Made by a program: the position numbers and the translations under genes. Under the pieces are notes generated by a model. That model worked only from the letters and a program-made list of their open reading frames with translations, searched no databases and was not told the DNA's origin. Below, in pieces: positions 7,416 through 15,428 of a stretch of DNA of 24,569 nt (the stretch's first letter is position 1; each line of letters starts with the position of its first letter). The DNA comes from an uncultured Collinsella sp. (lineage in GTDB: Bacteria; Actinomycetota; Coriobacteriia; Coriobacteriales; Coriobacteriaceae): positions 1-24,569 of the forward strand of contig CAUDZT010000034.1 in NCBI GenBank assembly GCA_958453935.1, given 5' to 3'.

Positions 7416-7433
7416 CATTACCTAAAGAAATCG

Positions 7434-7862
7434 CTACTCAGCGATGGTGACGCCCATGGAACGGGCGGTACCGGCGATGATCTTCTTGGCGGCGTCAATG
7501 TCGTTGGCATTGAGGTCCGGCATCTTGATCTCGGCGATCTTGGTGAGCTGCTCCTGGGAGAGCTGACCGACCTTGTCGGCCTGGGGCTTAGCGGAACCAG
7601 ACTTGAGGTTCAGCTCCTTCTTGATGAGGTGAGCCGCCGGCGGGGTCTTGGTGATGAAGGAGAAGGACTTGTCCTCGTAGACAGAGATCTCAACGGGGAT
7701 GATGTCGCCCTTCTTGTCCTGCGTCTCGGCGTTAAAGGCCTGGCAGAACTGCATGATGTTCACGCCAGCAGCGCCCAGGGCGGGGCCGACGGGAGGAGCG
7801 GGGTTAGCTGCACCAGCAGGAATCTGGAGCTTAATGACGTTGGCAACCTTCTTCTCAGCCAT
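7434..7862 (-). CDS. rplK: 50S ribosomal protein L11
   Basis: A protein of 142 residues with the L11 hallmark [14 protein letters not shown] near residues 21-34 and the rRNA-binding C-terminal domain (AGTARSMGV). L11 with the 23S rRNA forms the GTPase-associated centre and is needed for the RelA-type stringent response. The start at 7862 (MAEKKVAN) has AAAGGA 6 nt upstream; the ATG two codons earlier abuts the ribosome site and is rejected. The 120 nt between it and nusG have no recognisable element. Confidence 0.97.
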   Translation of the reverse strand: MAEKKVANVIKLQIPAGAANPAPPVGPALGAAGVNIMQFCQAFNAETQDKKGDIIPVEISVYEDKSFSFITKTPPAAHLIKKELNLKSGSAKPQADKVGQLSQEQLTKIAEIKMPDLNANDIDAAKKIIAGTARSMGVTIAE

Positions 7863-7982
7863 GGTCATTCCTTTCGAATCACGAGTGTGAAGTACTTGCT
7901 ATATCGTAAGCACGCACGTGTTAGAAGCACTCCTGAGATGAGCAGTCACAGAAGAAGCACGCTCGCGCGAACGGACGAAAAC

Positions 7983-8519
7983 TTAAGCGATGACAGCGAC
8001 CTGGTTAAAGTCGAGCTCGACCGGCGTCTCGCGGCCAAAGATCATCAGCGTGACCTTGAGCTTGCCGGCCTCGGTGTTAACCTCGGAGACCTTGCCATCA
8101 AAGTCGGTAAGCGGGCCATCGGTGACGCGGACGGACGTGCCGACCTGAATATCAACCGAGGTGCGCTTGGGCGAATCGCCCTTACCGGGACGACGAGTCA
8201 TCTTGTTGTACTCGTCACGGGAAAGCGGAGCGGGCTTGCCGTTGCCGCCTAGGAAACCGGTGACGCCGGGCGTGTTGCGAACACACGTCCAAGCATCGTC
8301 ATCCATCTCCATGCGGACCAGGACATAACCCGGGAAGATCTTGGAATCCTTGGTCTCGCGCTTGCCACCCTCTTTGATCTCGGTGACGCGCTCCATAGGA
8401 ATCTCGATATCAAAGATACGGTCCTGCATGCCCATGGTCTCGATGCGATGCTCGAGATCGGACTTAACGCGGTTCTCGTATCCAGAGTAAGTGTGAACGA
8501 CGTACCAACGCTTAGACAT
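7983..8519 (-). CDS. nusG: Transcription termination/antitermination factor NusG
   Basis: A protein of 178 residues. The NGN domain (about residues 1-105; starts KRWYVVHTYSGYENRVK, with FPGYVLVRMEMDD) binds RNA polymerase. The KOW domain (about 122-178; VRVTDGPLTDFDGKVSEV) contacts Rho or ribosomal S10. It follows secE by 3 nt and precedes rplK, the standard bacterial order. No unusual insertion is visible. Confidence 0.97.
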   Translation of the reverse strand: MSKRWYVVHTYSGYENRVKSDLEHRIETMGMQDRIFDIEIPMERVTEIKEGGKRETKDSKIFPGYVLVRMEMDDDAWTCVRNTPGVTGFLGGNGKPAPLSRDEYNKMTRRPGKGDSPKRTSVDIQVGTSVRVTDGPLTDFDGKVSEVNTEAGKLKVTLMIFGRETPVELDFNQVAVIA

Positions 8520-8522
8520 GGT

Positions 8523-8861
8523 TTAGCCCCTCAATCCAGAGAACAGAGCAAGAGCCTCGCCAAAGCCAGCATCGAGCAGAGCGATGACGACGCCGACGAC
8601 GATCAGAGAAGCGCAAACGACGACCGAGTAGTTCACGAGCTCCTTCTTATCGGGCCACGTGACACGCTTCATCTCGGACTTCACCGAAGCGAAATACTTC
8701 TTGATGCGGGCGAAGAAACCAGGCTTCTCGTTCTTCTTAGACTTCGCAGCCTTCTCGCTCTTCTTGGCAACGGCCTTCTTGGCCTCAACCTTGGAGTTGG
8801 CGGCAGCGTTGTTGGCAGGCGCCTGCTGCTGTGCCTTCTTCTTGTTCTTCTTGTTGGCCAT
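8523..8861 (-). CDS. secE: Preprotein translocase subunit SecE
   Basis: A protein of 112 residues. A lysine- and alanine-rich, probably disordered cytoplasmic tail covers residues 1-48; an amphipathic helix follows with the family motif SEMKRVTWPDKKEL, and a single membrane helix (about residues 80-104, VVVCASLIVVGVVIALL). SecE clamps SecY in the protein-export channel. The extended tail is common in actinobacterial SecE. A ribosome site (GGAGG) precedes the ATG. It lies 3 nt ahead of nusG and shares its transcript. Confidence 0.95.
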   Translation of the reverse strand: MANKKNKKKAQQQAPANNAAANSKVEAKKAVAKKSEKAAKSKKNEKPGFFARIKKYFASVKSEMKRVTWPDKKELVNYSVVVCASLIVVGVVIALLDAGFGEALALFSGLRG

Positions 8862-8900
8862 TTGGGTTACCTCCGCGCAATGCGCTTATACATGAGTAAA

Positions 8901-8928
8901 CCGTAAGCCCCCAAGTGGGAGCTTACGG
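8901..8928 (-). other. Stem-loop between tRNA-Trp and secE
   Basis: Minus strand CCGTAAGC TCCCACTTGGGG GCTTACGG forms an 8-bp stem with further CCC/GGG pairing. The following TTTACT is a poor U-tract, so it may be a partial terminator or an RNase processing boundary that separates the tRNA from the mRNA. Confidence 0.55.
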
Positions 8929-8937
8929 AATAATGAC

Positions 8938-9013
8938 TGGCACGCCAGGAAGGACTCGAACCCTCAACACTCGGTTTTGGAGACCGATGCTCTACCAATT
9001 GAACTACTGGCGT
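8938..9013 (-). tRNA. trnW: tRNA-Trp (anticodon CCA)
   Basis: A 76-nt cloverleaf including an encoded 3' CCA. Acceptor ACGCCAG / CTGGCGT, discriminator G, anticodon loop CTCCAAA, T-loop TTCGAGT. It lies between rpmG and secE in the same direction, as in many actinobacteria. Confidence 0.97.
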
Positions 9014-9026
9014 ATATGACTAGAGA

Positions 9027-9176
9027 CTAGCGAGTCTCTTTGTGCAGCGTGTGGTGACGGCACCAGGGGCAATACTTCTTGATCTCCATACGATCAGGCA
9101 TGGTCGACTTGTTCTTGGTGGTCGTATAGTTGCGGCGCTTGCACTCAGTGCACGCAAGAGTAACTAGAGTACGCAT
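9027..9176 (-). CDS. rpmG: 50S ribosomal protein L33
   Basis: A 49-residue protein, [20 protein letters not shown]... ending [14 protein letters not shown]. Two CxxC pairs (C9/C12 and C37/C40) make this the zinc-ribbon form of L33, as opposed to the zinc-free paralogue used under zinc limitation. An AAAGG and an AGGA precede the ATG. It is the first gene after the promoter at 9222-9251 and sits 13 nt before tRNA-Trp. It is too short for many ORF callers but unmistakable. Confidence 0.96.
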   Translation of the reverse strand: MRTLVTLACTECKRRNYTTTKNKSTMPDRMEIKKYCPWCRHHTLHKETR

Positions 9177-9221
9177 GTATCCTGAACCTTTCATTTCCGC
9201 CCCGTACGGGCACGAGTTGTT

Positions 9222-9251
9222 ACTTTATCAGCTCCACGTAAGTGCTGTCAA
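9222..9251 (-). promoter_or_regulatory. Promoter of rpmG-trnW-secE-nusG
   Basis: On the minus strand a perfect -35 TTGACA (9246-9251), an 18-nt spacer, and -10 TAAAGT (9222-9227). It lies about 45 nt upstream of the rpmG start. Confidence 0.7.
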
Positions 9252-9391
9252 TGAAAACCTCGAGTCAATTGGTTCTCGGTGGATCCATTCATATTTGGAA
9301 CACATCAATGAAGCCATCGAGATCTAATCGACGGTGCATCCAGGACCATTATCGATCCTCTCGACACCAGCAACGGCTGAATATCCATTGC

Positions 9392-9428
9392 AGAAAAGAA
9401 CCCGGCACCCATATAAGTGCCGGGTTCT
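9392..9428 (-). terminator. tuf terminator
   Basis: Stem AGAACCCGGCAC / GTGCCGGGTTCT (12 bp), 8-nt loop, then TTTTCTG on the minus strand, 26 nt after the tuf stop. The strand between here and the rpmG promoter (9252-9391) shows nothing else. Confidence 0.92.
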
Positions 9429-9453
9429 CTAAGTCAACTATCAGAGAGCTAAT

Positions 9454-10644
9454 TTACTCAATGATCGTGGAGACGATGCCCGAACCGACGGTGTGGCCAC
9501 CCTCGCGGATAGCGAAGCGCAGGCCCTCCTCCATGGCGATCGGGTGGATGAGGTCGCCCTCGATGGTGATGTGGTCACCAGGCATAGCCATCTCGGTGCC
9601 CTCGGGGAGCTTGACCGTACCGGTAACGTCGGTGGTACGGAAGTAGAACTGAGGACGATAACCATCGAAGAACGGGGTGTGACGGCCGCCCTCCTCCTTG
9701 GTCAGAACGTAGATCTCGCCGGTGAACTTGGTGTGCGGGGTAACCGAACCGGGCTTGCAGAGAACCTGGCCGCGCTCGATGTCCTCACGCTTGATGCCAC
9801 GGAGCAGCAGACCGACGTTGTCGCCAGCCTCGCAGAAGTCCATGGACTTACGGAACATCTCGATACCGGTAACAACGGTGTTCTGGGTATCCTTGATGCC
9901 GACGATCTCGACGGGCTCGTTGAGCTTGAGCTCACCGCGCTCGACACGGCCGGTAGCAACGGTACCACGGCCGGAGATGGTCATAACGTCCTCAACGGCC
10001 ATCAGGAACGGGAGGTCGTTGTTACGAGCAGGCGTCGGGATGTACTCGTCGACAGCGTTCATGAGCTCGCGAATGGCGTCCATCCACTTGGCGTCGCCCT
10101 CGAGAGCGCCCAGAGCGGAACCACGGATGACGGGGATGTCGTCGCCGGGGAAATCGTACTCGGAGAGGAGCTCACGGGTCTCCATCTCGACGAGGTCGAT
10201 GAGCTCGTCATCGTCAACCATGTCGCACTTGTTCAGGAAGACGACGATGTAGGGAACGCCGACCTGACGGGCGAGCAGGATGTGCTCGCGGGTCTGAGCC
10301 ATGGGGCCGTCGGTAGCGGCGATGACCAAGATAGCGCCGTCCATCTGAGCAGCACCGGAGATCATGTTCTTGACGTAGTCAGCGTGGCCCGGGCAGTCAA
10401 CGTGAGCGTAGTGACGGGAAGCGGTCTCGTACTCGACGTGGGAGACGGAGATCGTAATGCCGCGCTCGCGCTCCTCGGGAGCCTTGTCGATGTTCTCGAA
10501 CGCAGTGAAGTCAGCCTTGCAGCCCTCGGTCTCGGAGAGAACCTTGGTGATGGCAGCGGTCAGCGTGGTCTTGCCGTGGTCGACGTGACCAATGGTGCCG
10601 ATGTTAACATGCGGCTTAGTGCGCTCAAACTTCTCTTTGGCCAT
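9454..10644 (-). CDS. tuf: Elongation factor Tu
   Basis: A protein of 396 residues, the standard EF-Tu length. G1 GHVDHGKT (about residues 19-26), G3 DCPGHAD, G4 NKCD and the C-terminal [18 protein letters not shown] are all present. EF-Tu carries aminoacyl-tRNA to the ribosome using GTP. The ATG at 10644 ([14 protein letters not shown]) has GAGGAGGG 4-5 nt upstream; the longer open frame to 10713 lacks any family similarity. It is co-directional with the three tRNAs immediately upstream and may be cotranscribed with them from the promoter at 11051-11080. There is no linked fusA or rpsG here. Confidence 0.98.
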   Translation of the reverse strand: MAKEKFERTKPHVNIGTIGHVDHGKTTLTAAITKVLSETEGCKADFTAFENIDKAPEERERGITISVSHVEYETASRHYAHVDCPGHADYVKNMISGAAQMDGAILVIAATDGPMAQTREHILLARQVGVPYIVVFLNKCDMVDDDELIDLVEMETRELLSEYDFPGDDIPVIRGSALGALEGDAKWMDAIRELMNAVDEYIPTPARNNDLPFLMAVEDVMTISGRGTVATGRVERGELKLNEPVEIVGIKDTQNTVVTGIEMFRKSMDFCEAGDNVGLLLRGIKREDIERGQVLCKPGSVTPHTKFTGEIYVLTKEEGGRHTPFFDGYRPQFYFRTTDVTGTVKLPEGTEMAMPGDHITIEGDLIHPIAMEEGLRFAIREGGHTVGSGIVSTIIE

Positions 10645-10700
10645 AAAGCCCTCCTCTAAACAGGTCGTCCCCGGACGGGACTTTGCCTTTATACCATAGT

Positions 10701-10727
10701 GGCCTCTCAACATACTATTGAGAAGCC
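10701..10727 (-). other. Stem-loop between tRNA-Met and tuf
   Basis: Minus strand GGCTTCTCAA TAGTATG TTGAGAGGCC: a 10-bp stem with one G-T pair and a 7-nt loop. No U-tract follows, so it is better explained as a processing site or mRNA 5' stabiliser than as a terminator. Confidence 0.5.
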
Positions 10728-10740
10728 ACCGTGTTACCTA

Positions 10741-10817
10741 TGGTAGCGGTGACTGGATTCGAACCAGTGACGCCACGGGTATGAACCGTGTGCTCTAACC
10801 AACTGAGCTACACCGCC
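10741..10817 (-). tRNA. trnM: tRNA-Met (anticodon CAT)
   Basis: A 77-nt cloverleaf with encoded CCA. Acceptor GGCGGTG / CACCGCT, anticodon stem CACGG / CCGTG with loop TTCATAC. The first acceptor pair is G-T, not the open C-A of initiators, and the anticodon stem lacks the three G-C pairs of initiator tRNA, so this is an elongator. Confidence 0.93.
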
Positions 10818-10820
10818 GGA

Positions 10821-10896
10821 TGGAGCCTGCAACCAGACTTGAACTGGTGACCTCTTCGTTACCAACGAAGTGCTCTACCGACTGAGCTATACAGGC
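10821..10896 (-). tRNA. trnT: tRNA-Thr (anticodon GGT)
   Basis: A 76-nt cloverleaf with encoded CCA. Acceptor GCCTGTA / TGCAGGC, anticodon stem CTTCG / CGAAG with loop TTGGTAA. It is 3 nt upstream of tRNA-Met. Confidence 0.95.
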
Positions 10897-10906
10897 ACTT
10901 GACGGG

Positions 10907-10988
10907 TGGGAGCTATAGGATTCGAACCTATGTAGGCAGAGCCAACGGGTTTACAGCCCGTCCCCATTAACCACTCGGGCAAACTCCC
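10907..10988 (-). tRNA. trnY: tRNA-Tyr (anticodon GTA)
   Basis: A class II tRNA with long variable arm. Acceptor GGGAGTT / AGCTCCC, anticodon stem ACGGG / CCCGT with loop CTGTAAA. The 3' end reads ACCC, so unlike its neighbours the terminal CCA is not encoded and must be added enzymatically. First RNA of the Tyr-Thr-Met-tuf cluster. Confidence 0.94.
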
Positions 10989-11050
10989 AATCGTTCAAGT
11001 ATCCGCAGGTCCTTTGGTCTTTTGGACCGCCGCCCCCACGAACGAAAAAG

Positions 11051-11080
11051 ATAATACGATGCAACCTTGGGGGCTGTCAA
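11051..11080 (-). promoter_or_regulatory. Promoter of the tRNA(Tyr-Thr-Met)-tuf cluster
   Basis: On the minus strand -35 TTGACA (11075-11080), an 18-nt spacer, and -10 TATTAT (11051-11056), about 63 nt upstream of tRNA-Tyr. Near-consensus hexamers fit a strong constitutive stable-RNA promoter. Confidence 0.8.
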
Positions 11081-11293
11081 CGAAAACCTCTAGATACACG
11101 GTTCCGGGCGTATCTATATAGCCGTGACCTGCGGTTTTATTGAGTTTGGATATGAAGGACGGTGGTTTTGGATACAGAGGTGACATTTCCCAAGGTAACA
11201 CTTTGGCGTAGTGGAGTACACCTTCAGGATCGAACTTCGATAACAGCCTATTTGCACCTATATATAGGTCGAGATCGGGCTTCCGTGGCAGAT

Positions 11294-11384
11294 TCGAGCG
11301 TGGATTTTCTTCCGTTTGAAATCGAGCGTGGATAATCTCCCACTATTGGCGTGCCCCCAAGGCCAAAGTGGCAGATTATCCACG
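11294..11384. repeat. TCGAGCGTGGAT repeats and a large hairpin
   Basis: TCGAGCGTGGAT occurs at 11294-11305 and again at 11322-11333. The second copy opens a long inverted repeat: CGTGGATAATCTCCCACT (from 11327) pairs with AGTGGCAGATTATCCACG (ending 11384) and inner TTGGC pairs with GCCAA, about 22 of 24 positions matched around an 11-nt loop. No U-tract follows on either strand, so it is not a plain terminator. Related ATCCACGCTCG copies occur at 15429-15491. The remaining gene-free DNA (11081-11293) contains only a perfect 14-bp palindrome ACCTATATATAGGT at 11256-11269. Confidence 0.7.
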
Positions 11385-11419
11385 ATCATTCACTAAGCGG
11401 GAGAACTATAGAGCCGCAA

Positions 11420-12253
11420 CTACTCGGGCCAGGCCAAAGTAGACCCATAGAGCGGCTCCCCCTTGGTGCAGGGGTAGCGACTCAAGTAACACGACGATAG
11501 CAAGTCGAAGAAATAAGTCATGGCATATTTCGAATAAACGCCGAGTCGGTCAATTCCGTTTCCCGCATTACCAAGACGATATACACGGTCAAAAGACCTC
11601 GATTTGTCATCGTTGCTAAACGCAGTAATTAGAATCTTCCTGCCCGAACGGCAATCAAGATACTCACGCGCCTGTGACGCAAATAGCCCGGAGACCGATA
11701 CGAGAATTATCAATGACTGCGAAGCGTCTCCCATGTTTTTCAATTCCGCGACGTTAGCCCCAGCAACTATGCGAACTATCTTGCCCGCATAAAACATTTC
11801 CTGCTGAAATCGTACGAGATTGGCGCTTACATTATTGGTGCACCAGATTTCAACGTTTTTATGGCCATCAATTTCGTCGGCAAGGTGCTTAATAGCGATA
11901 TCGGACACGCCGCTTTCAACCTCAGCGAACATCTCGATCATGCGAACGTCGAGCTCTGCCCTGTACTCCTCGTAGCCAAATTCCTCCTCTCGATGGCTTA
12001 AGTCGCTTGGAAAGACTGATTGAGTAAATGATTCTTTCAAATCGCTAAGAGACTGGTAGCCCAATCGATTGCAGAAACGACGAACAGCGGAACGGGTCAC
12101 GAATGCATCGCGGGTTATTGCGGCAACATTGATTTCGCTCGAACGCCTAATGTGAGCGATGAGATATCGAGCGATGGCGGCATCGTTTGACCCAAACTCG
12201 CTGTTGATGATGGAGCTAATGCGATTGAGCACATCGAAGTCATTGATATTCAC
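11420..12253 (-). CDS. MurR/RpiR-family transcriptional regulator (HTH + SIS)
   Basis: About 277 residues from the GTG at 12253, which has GAGGG 5 nt upstream; an ATG at 12292 would add 13 residues but lacks a ribosome site. The N-terminal HTH_6 domain (about residues 5-80) contains VTRSAVRRFCNRLGYQSLSDLKESF, the typical RpiR recognition region. The SIS sugar-phosphate-binding domain covers about 115-245 (VEIWCTNNVSANLVRFQQEM, LIILVSVSGLFASQAREYLD). RpiR proteins sense phosphosugars and control sugar catabolism. The gene is divergent from the GH1 and PTS genes, so it most likely regulates them from the shared 150-nt region; whether as activator or repressor is not visible. Lower G+C and more A/T-rich codons than the core genes suggest a more recently acquired cassette. 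Confidence 0.87.
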   Translation of the reverse strand: MNINDFDVLNRISSIINSEFGSNDAAIARYLIAHIRRSSEINVAAITRDAFVTRSAVRRFCNRLGYQSLSDLKESFTQSVFPSDLSHREEEFGYEEYRAELDVRMIEMFAEVESGVSDIAIKHLADEIDGHKNVEIWCTNNVSANLVRFQQEMFYAGKIVRIVAGANVAELKNMGDASQSLIILVSVSGLFASQAREYLDCRSGRKILITAFSNDDKSRSFDRVYRLGNAGNGIDRLGVYSKYAMTYFFDLLSSCYLSRYPCTKGEPLYGSTLAWPE

Positions 12254-12295
12254 GTGATCCCTCTTTCCGCTCTCCTCGATATTATGGTTCATTTA

Positions 12296-12337
12296 TTGAA
12301 TCAAACAGCTTTGGTCGTTCTCCTATGATTCAAATCA
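12296..12337. promoter_or_regulatory. Candidate RpiR operator in the divergent intergenic region
   Basis: TTGAATCAA (12296-12304) and an inverted match within TGATTCAAATCA (12326-12337, itself a perfect palindrome) are 21 nt apart, about two helical turns plus the site. They lie between the divergent start codons, where a dimeric RpiR regulator would be expected to bind. I could not place a convincing -35/-10 pair for the GH1 gene. Confidence 0.45.
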
Positions 12338-12404
12338 GTTGACGTCATCTTAATCGTAATTCCGTCACACGTATCCACCGTGTTGAATGATGGAAAGGGG
12401 ATTC

Positions 12405-13823
12405 ATGGGCAACGTGAACAACATGCCGTTTCTCTGGGGTTCCGCCACGGCGTCTTATCAGTGCGAGGGTGCCTGGAACGAAGACGGCAAAGGCCTCGGC
12501 GAGTGGGATTTCTTTAACCACACAAGCAATAAGAACATCAACCATGTTGACGGTGATGTATCTTGCGACTTCTACCATCGCTATGAAGAAGATATCCGCA
12601 TGATGAAAGAAGGCGGACAAAACACCTATCGCTTCTCTCTTTCATGGAGTCGAATCATCCCCACGGGTATCGGCGAAGTGAATGAAGAGGGTATCGATTT
12701 TTATAATCGAGTCATTGATTGCTGCCTCGAAAATGGCATAGAGCCCAACGTTACGCTGTTCCATTACGATCTGCCATTCACGCTTGCTTGCAAAGGCGGA
12801 TGGCTGAACAACGACATGGCAGAGTGGTTCTGCAAATACGCCAAGATTTGCTTTGAGCGCTTTGGAGACCGCGTCAAAATCTGGGCTACCGTTAACGAGC
12901 CGCATTTCTACAGCTACTGCGTAAACATGTTGGGCAACTATCCCCCCAATCGATCGCTCGACGTTCAGTCGTACATGCAGTTTCAATACAACCTGATGCG
13001 CGCAAGCGCACTCGCAGTCCGAGCATATCGTCAAATGGGCTACGACGGCATCATCGGCGCCGTCCACGATGGCGGCGTTGTCGAACTCGACCCGGCAACC
13101 GAGCACCCTGATGACGTATTTCGATACGCAGACTTTTTCGCCAATCGCATGATTCTGGCACCAGCGCTTCAGGGTCAACTGCCGCCAGAAATGGACGAAA
13201 TCCTTGAAAAACTTGGCGTCTCGCTCTATCGATCCCCAAATGACGTAGAAGAATTCAGAGACGGTAAAGTCGATTTTATTGGACTCAACGTGTATTGCCG
13301 AGAGTATGTAACCGACTGGCACGGTGGAGAGCTTGCCGTTTCGGCGAACAATAAGGGCGGTTCGAGCAAAAAAGTCGAAGGAAAATGCATTGCGCCCTTG
13401 TTTGAAAGCGCCCGCGACAGCAATGTTCCCCGCAATAAATGGGGCCGCGAAATACTCCCAAGTTGCATGTATTCAACCATCATGGATGTCCACGAGCGCT
13501 ATGACGCGCCCCGCATCTTTATTACGGAAAACGGACATGGCGCCTATGAGCAACCAGACGCAGACGGAATGATCCACGATGATGACCGCATCGAGCTTCT
13601 GGGCCAGTTCATCGAGCACATGATGAGGGCTAAGCGCGACGGCGCGCGCGTTGAGGGCTACTACCTCTGGTCGACGATGGATCTGTATAGCTGGATCAAC
13701 GGCTACGAAAAACGATACGGACTTGTCCATATCGACTTCGAGAACAATTTAGAGCGCACCCCCAAAAAGAGCTGGTATTGGTACCGAGACCTTATCTCGA
13801 AATATCAGGAGCAGGAAGGCTAG
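12405..13823 (+). CDS. GH1 6-phospho-beta-glycosidase (6-phospho-beta-galactosidase/glucosidase)
   Basis: A protein of 472 residues from the ATG at 12405 (ribosome site GGAAAGGGG 5 nt upstream; an ATG at 12387 is less favoured). Catalytic acid/base Glu165 lies in TVNEPH and the nucleophile Glu375 in FITENGHG. The block S429-W430-INGYE-K436-R-Y438 matches the phosphate-binding Ser/Lys/Tyr set of phospho-specific GH1 enzymes. The Trp right after that Ser is what LacG-type 6-phospho-beta-galactosidases have, so galactoside substrates are possible. It hydrolyses the phosphorylated disaccharide delivered by the PTS permease encoded 9 nt downstream, in the cytoplasm. GH1 family is certain; sugar specificity is not. 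Confidence 0.92.
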   Translation: MGNVNNMPFLWGSATASYQCEGAWNEDGKGLGEWDFFNHTSNKNINHVDGDVSCDFYHRYEEDIRMMKEGGQNTYRFSLSWSRIIPTGIGEVNEEGIDFYNRVIDCCLENGIEPNVTLFHYDLPFTLACKGGWLNNDMAEWFCKYAKICFERFGDRVKIWATVNEPHFYSYCVNMLGNYPPNRSLDVQSYMQFQYNLMRASALAVRAYRQMGYDGIIGAVHDGGVVELDPATEHPDDVFRYADFFANRMILAPALQGQLPPEMDEILEKLGVSLYRSPNDVEEFRDGKVDFIGLNVYCREYVTDWHGGELAVSANNKGGSSKKVEGKCIAPLFESARDSNVPRNKWGREILPSCMYSTIMDVHERYDAPRIFITENGHGAYEQPDADGMIHDDDRIELLGQFIEHMMRAKRDGARVEGYYLWSTMDLYSWINGYEKRYGLVHIDFENNLERTPKKSWYWYRDLISKYQEQEG

Positions 13824-13832
13824 GAGAAAGAG

Positions 13833-15233
13833 ATGAAATATCAGGCAATGTCCGAAACAGTCCTAAAGGCTGTTGGCGGCAAAGAGAACATTACATCGGT
13901 AACTCATTGTGCGACGCGCCTTCGCATCGACGCACGAGACACCTCGATCATCGATCTCCAGCTCGCCAAATCGGCCGATCAGGCGCTCGGGGCAGTAGTC
14001 AGCGGTGGCCAGCTTCAGGTGATCATCGGCCCCAACGTCACCGAGGCTTACAACGACTTCCTCGACTTCGCGGGAATCGAAGTCGGCGGCGGCGCGGTTG
14101 CCGACGATGCCCAAACCGCCAAGGATCTTGCAGAGGGTATCAAAAGCGGCAACACTGCCATGAGCCTGGTTGAGAAATTCGGAAATGTCTCCGCACAGGT
14201 ATTCATGCCCATCGTCCCGGCGCTCATCGTAGGCGGACTCATTCTTTCGATTAAGAATCTCCTGGTCAATTATTGTGGATTGAGCACCGATAGCGGAACT
14301 GCTCAGGTTCTGCTGGCGATCTTCAGCGCCTCATTTAGCTTCCTGCCCGTTTACCTAGGCTACCAGCTCGCCGCTGTCATGAAGATGCAGCCTATCATGG
14401 GCGCGCTGCTGGGCGCAATCATGATTAGCTCGTCTATTAGCGGTGCTGAGGGTCTCGACTTTCTTGGCATCCCCATCCCGACGAATGACTACTCGAGCAC
14501 GGTGGTGCCAATCGTACTGGGCGTTGTGTTCATGTACTTTGTTGATCGCGGTCTTCAGAAAATCATCCCGGACGTTACCAAACTGTTCTTGAAGCCGCTA
14601 CTCACCATGTTTATCGTCGTGCCTGTTGAGCTGATTATCCTCGGCCCCGCCGGCAGCATGATGGGCTACGCGCTGAGTGATGCCGTCACGTGGCTCATGG
14701 ATAACGTGGCATTTATCGCTACTCCAATCCTTGCAGCCCTTAACCCCTATTTTGTCATGCTCGGTCTTGATAAGGCCTACATCGCAATCGAAGTTACGAG
14801 CTTGGCGCAGCTCGGCTGGGCGCCCATCATCTTTGGCTTCATCTCAAACCTCTGCATTGGCGGCACGAGTCTCGCCTTGGCAACTGCAATGAAAGGCAAC
14901 AAGGAGAAGAGGGGTATGGTCACCACGGTTGCCGTCACCGCACTCTGCGGCGTAACTGAGCCCGCGTTCTACGGCTGTCTCATCGAGCGTCCCCGCCTGC
15001 TTGTCGGCACGGCAATCGGCGCCCTCTGCGCGGGACTCCCCGCAGGTATCTTCGTCCTGAAGGAGTATGTTGCGGGAGCATGCCCCGGCCTTCTTTCGGC
15101 GCTGATTTTTATCGCTCCCGATGGATCCATGGGCAACTTCGTACTGGCGTGCGTTGTCGCCGTCATCGCCATCGTCGTCTCGTTCATCGCTGCACGCGTG
15201 ATCATCAAGAAGAACCCCAACTATATTGAGTAA
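13833..15233 (+). CDS. PTS EIIBC permease, beta-glucoside/sucrose type, lacking an EIIA domain
   Basis: A protein of 466 residues. EIIB (about residues 1-85) has the phosphorylated Cys26 in VTHCATRLRI. EIIC (about residues 110-455) is a multi-spanning membrane domain with the glucose-superfamily stretches FMPIVPALIVGG and ALCGVTEPAFYGC. It imports and phosphorylates a sugar, probably a beta-glycoside given the GH1 neighbour. No EIIA domain is fused and none is encoded nearby, so phosphate must come from an EIIA made elsewhere. The start follows AGGAGA 5 nt upstream. It shares an operon with the GH1 gene (9 nt apart) and is followed by a terminator about 100 nt later. Confidence 0.92.
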   Translation: MKYQAMSETVLKAVGGKENITSVTHCATRLRIDARDTSIIDLQLAKSADQALGAVVSGGQLQVIIGPNVTEAYNDFLDFAGIEVGGGAVADDAQTAKDLAEGIKSGNTAMSLVEKFGNVSAQVFMPIVPALIVGGLILSIKNLLVNYCGLSTDSGTAQVLLAIFSASFSFLPVYLGYQLAAVMKMQPIMGALLGAIMISSSISGAEGLDFLGIPIPTNDYSSTVVPIVLGVVFMYFVDRGLQKIIPDVTKLFLKPLLTMFIVVPVELIILGPAGSMMGYALSDAVTWLMDNVAFIATPILAALNPYFVMLGLDKAYIAIEVTSLAQLGWAPIIFGFISNLCIGGTSLALATAMKGNKEKRGMVTTVAVTALCGVTEPAFYGCLIERPRLLVGTAIGALCAGLPAGIFVLKEYVAGACPGLLSALIFIAPDGSMGNFVLACVVAVIAIVVSFIAARVIIKKNPNYIE

Positions 15234-15334
15234 ATGCCCGCTGTTTGCATTGGGGACATCCTCGGCAGACCATTAGCAAGAACCCAAGAAGTCCCTTAGG
15301 AGCTCGATTAATCCATTCGGATTCCTGAGGCACA

Positions 15335-15374
15335 AACGACCCCGATTCCACAATGAAATCGGGGTCGTTGTTTC
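15335..15374 (+). terminator. Terminator of the GH1-PTS operon
   Basis: Stem ACGACCCCGATT / AATCGGGGTCGT (12 bp), 9-nt loop, then TGTTTCT. About 100 nt after the PTS stop; 15234-15334 shows nothing else. Confidence 0.85.
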
Positions 15375-15428
15375 TAAAGCCGTCGATAGACAATCGGTGT
15401 TTACCTTAGCTCCCTATCCAAGTTAATT

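Noticed and set aside
6801..8252. 483-codon plus-strand open frame across rplA, rplK and nusG
   Set aside because: It spans three unmistakable ribosomal/transcription genes on the other strand; composition (Leu/Gly/Asp/Val rich) is typical of antisense frames.
11327..11384. Terminator of the rpiR gene
   Set aside because: The stem is strong but no U-tract follows on the minus strand, and the sequence belongs to a repeat family, so I list it as a repeat.
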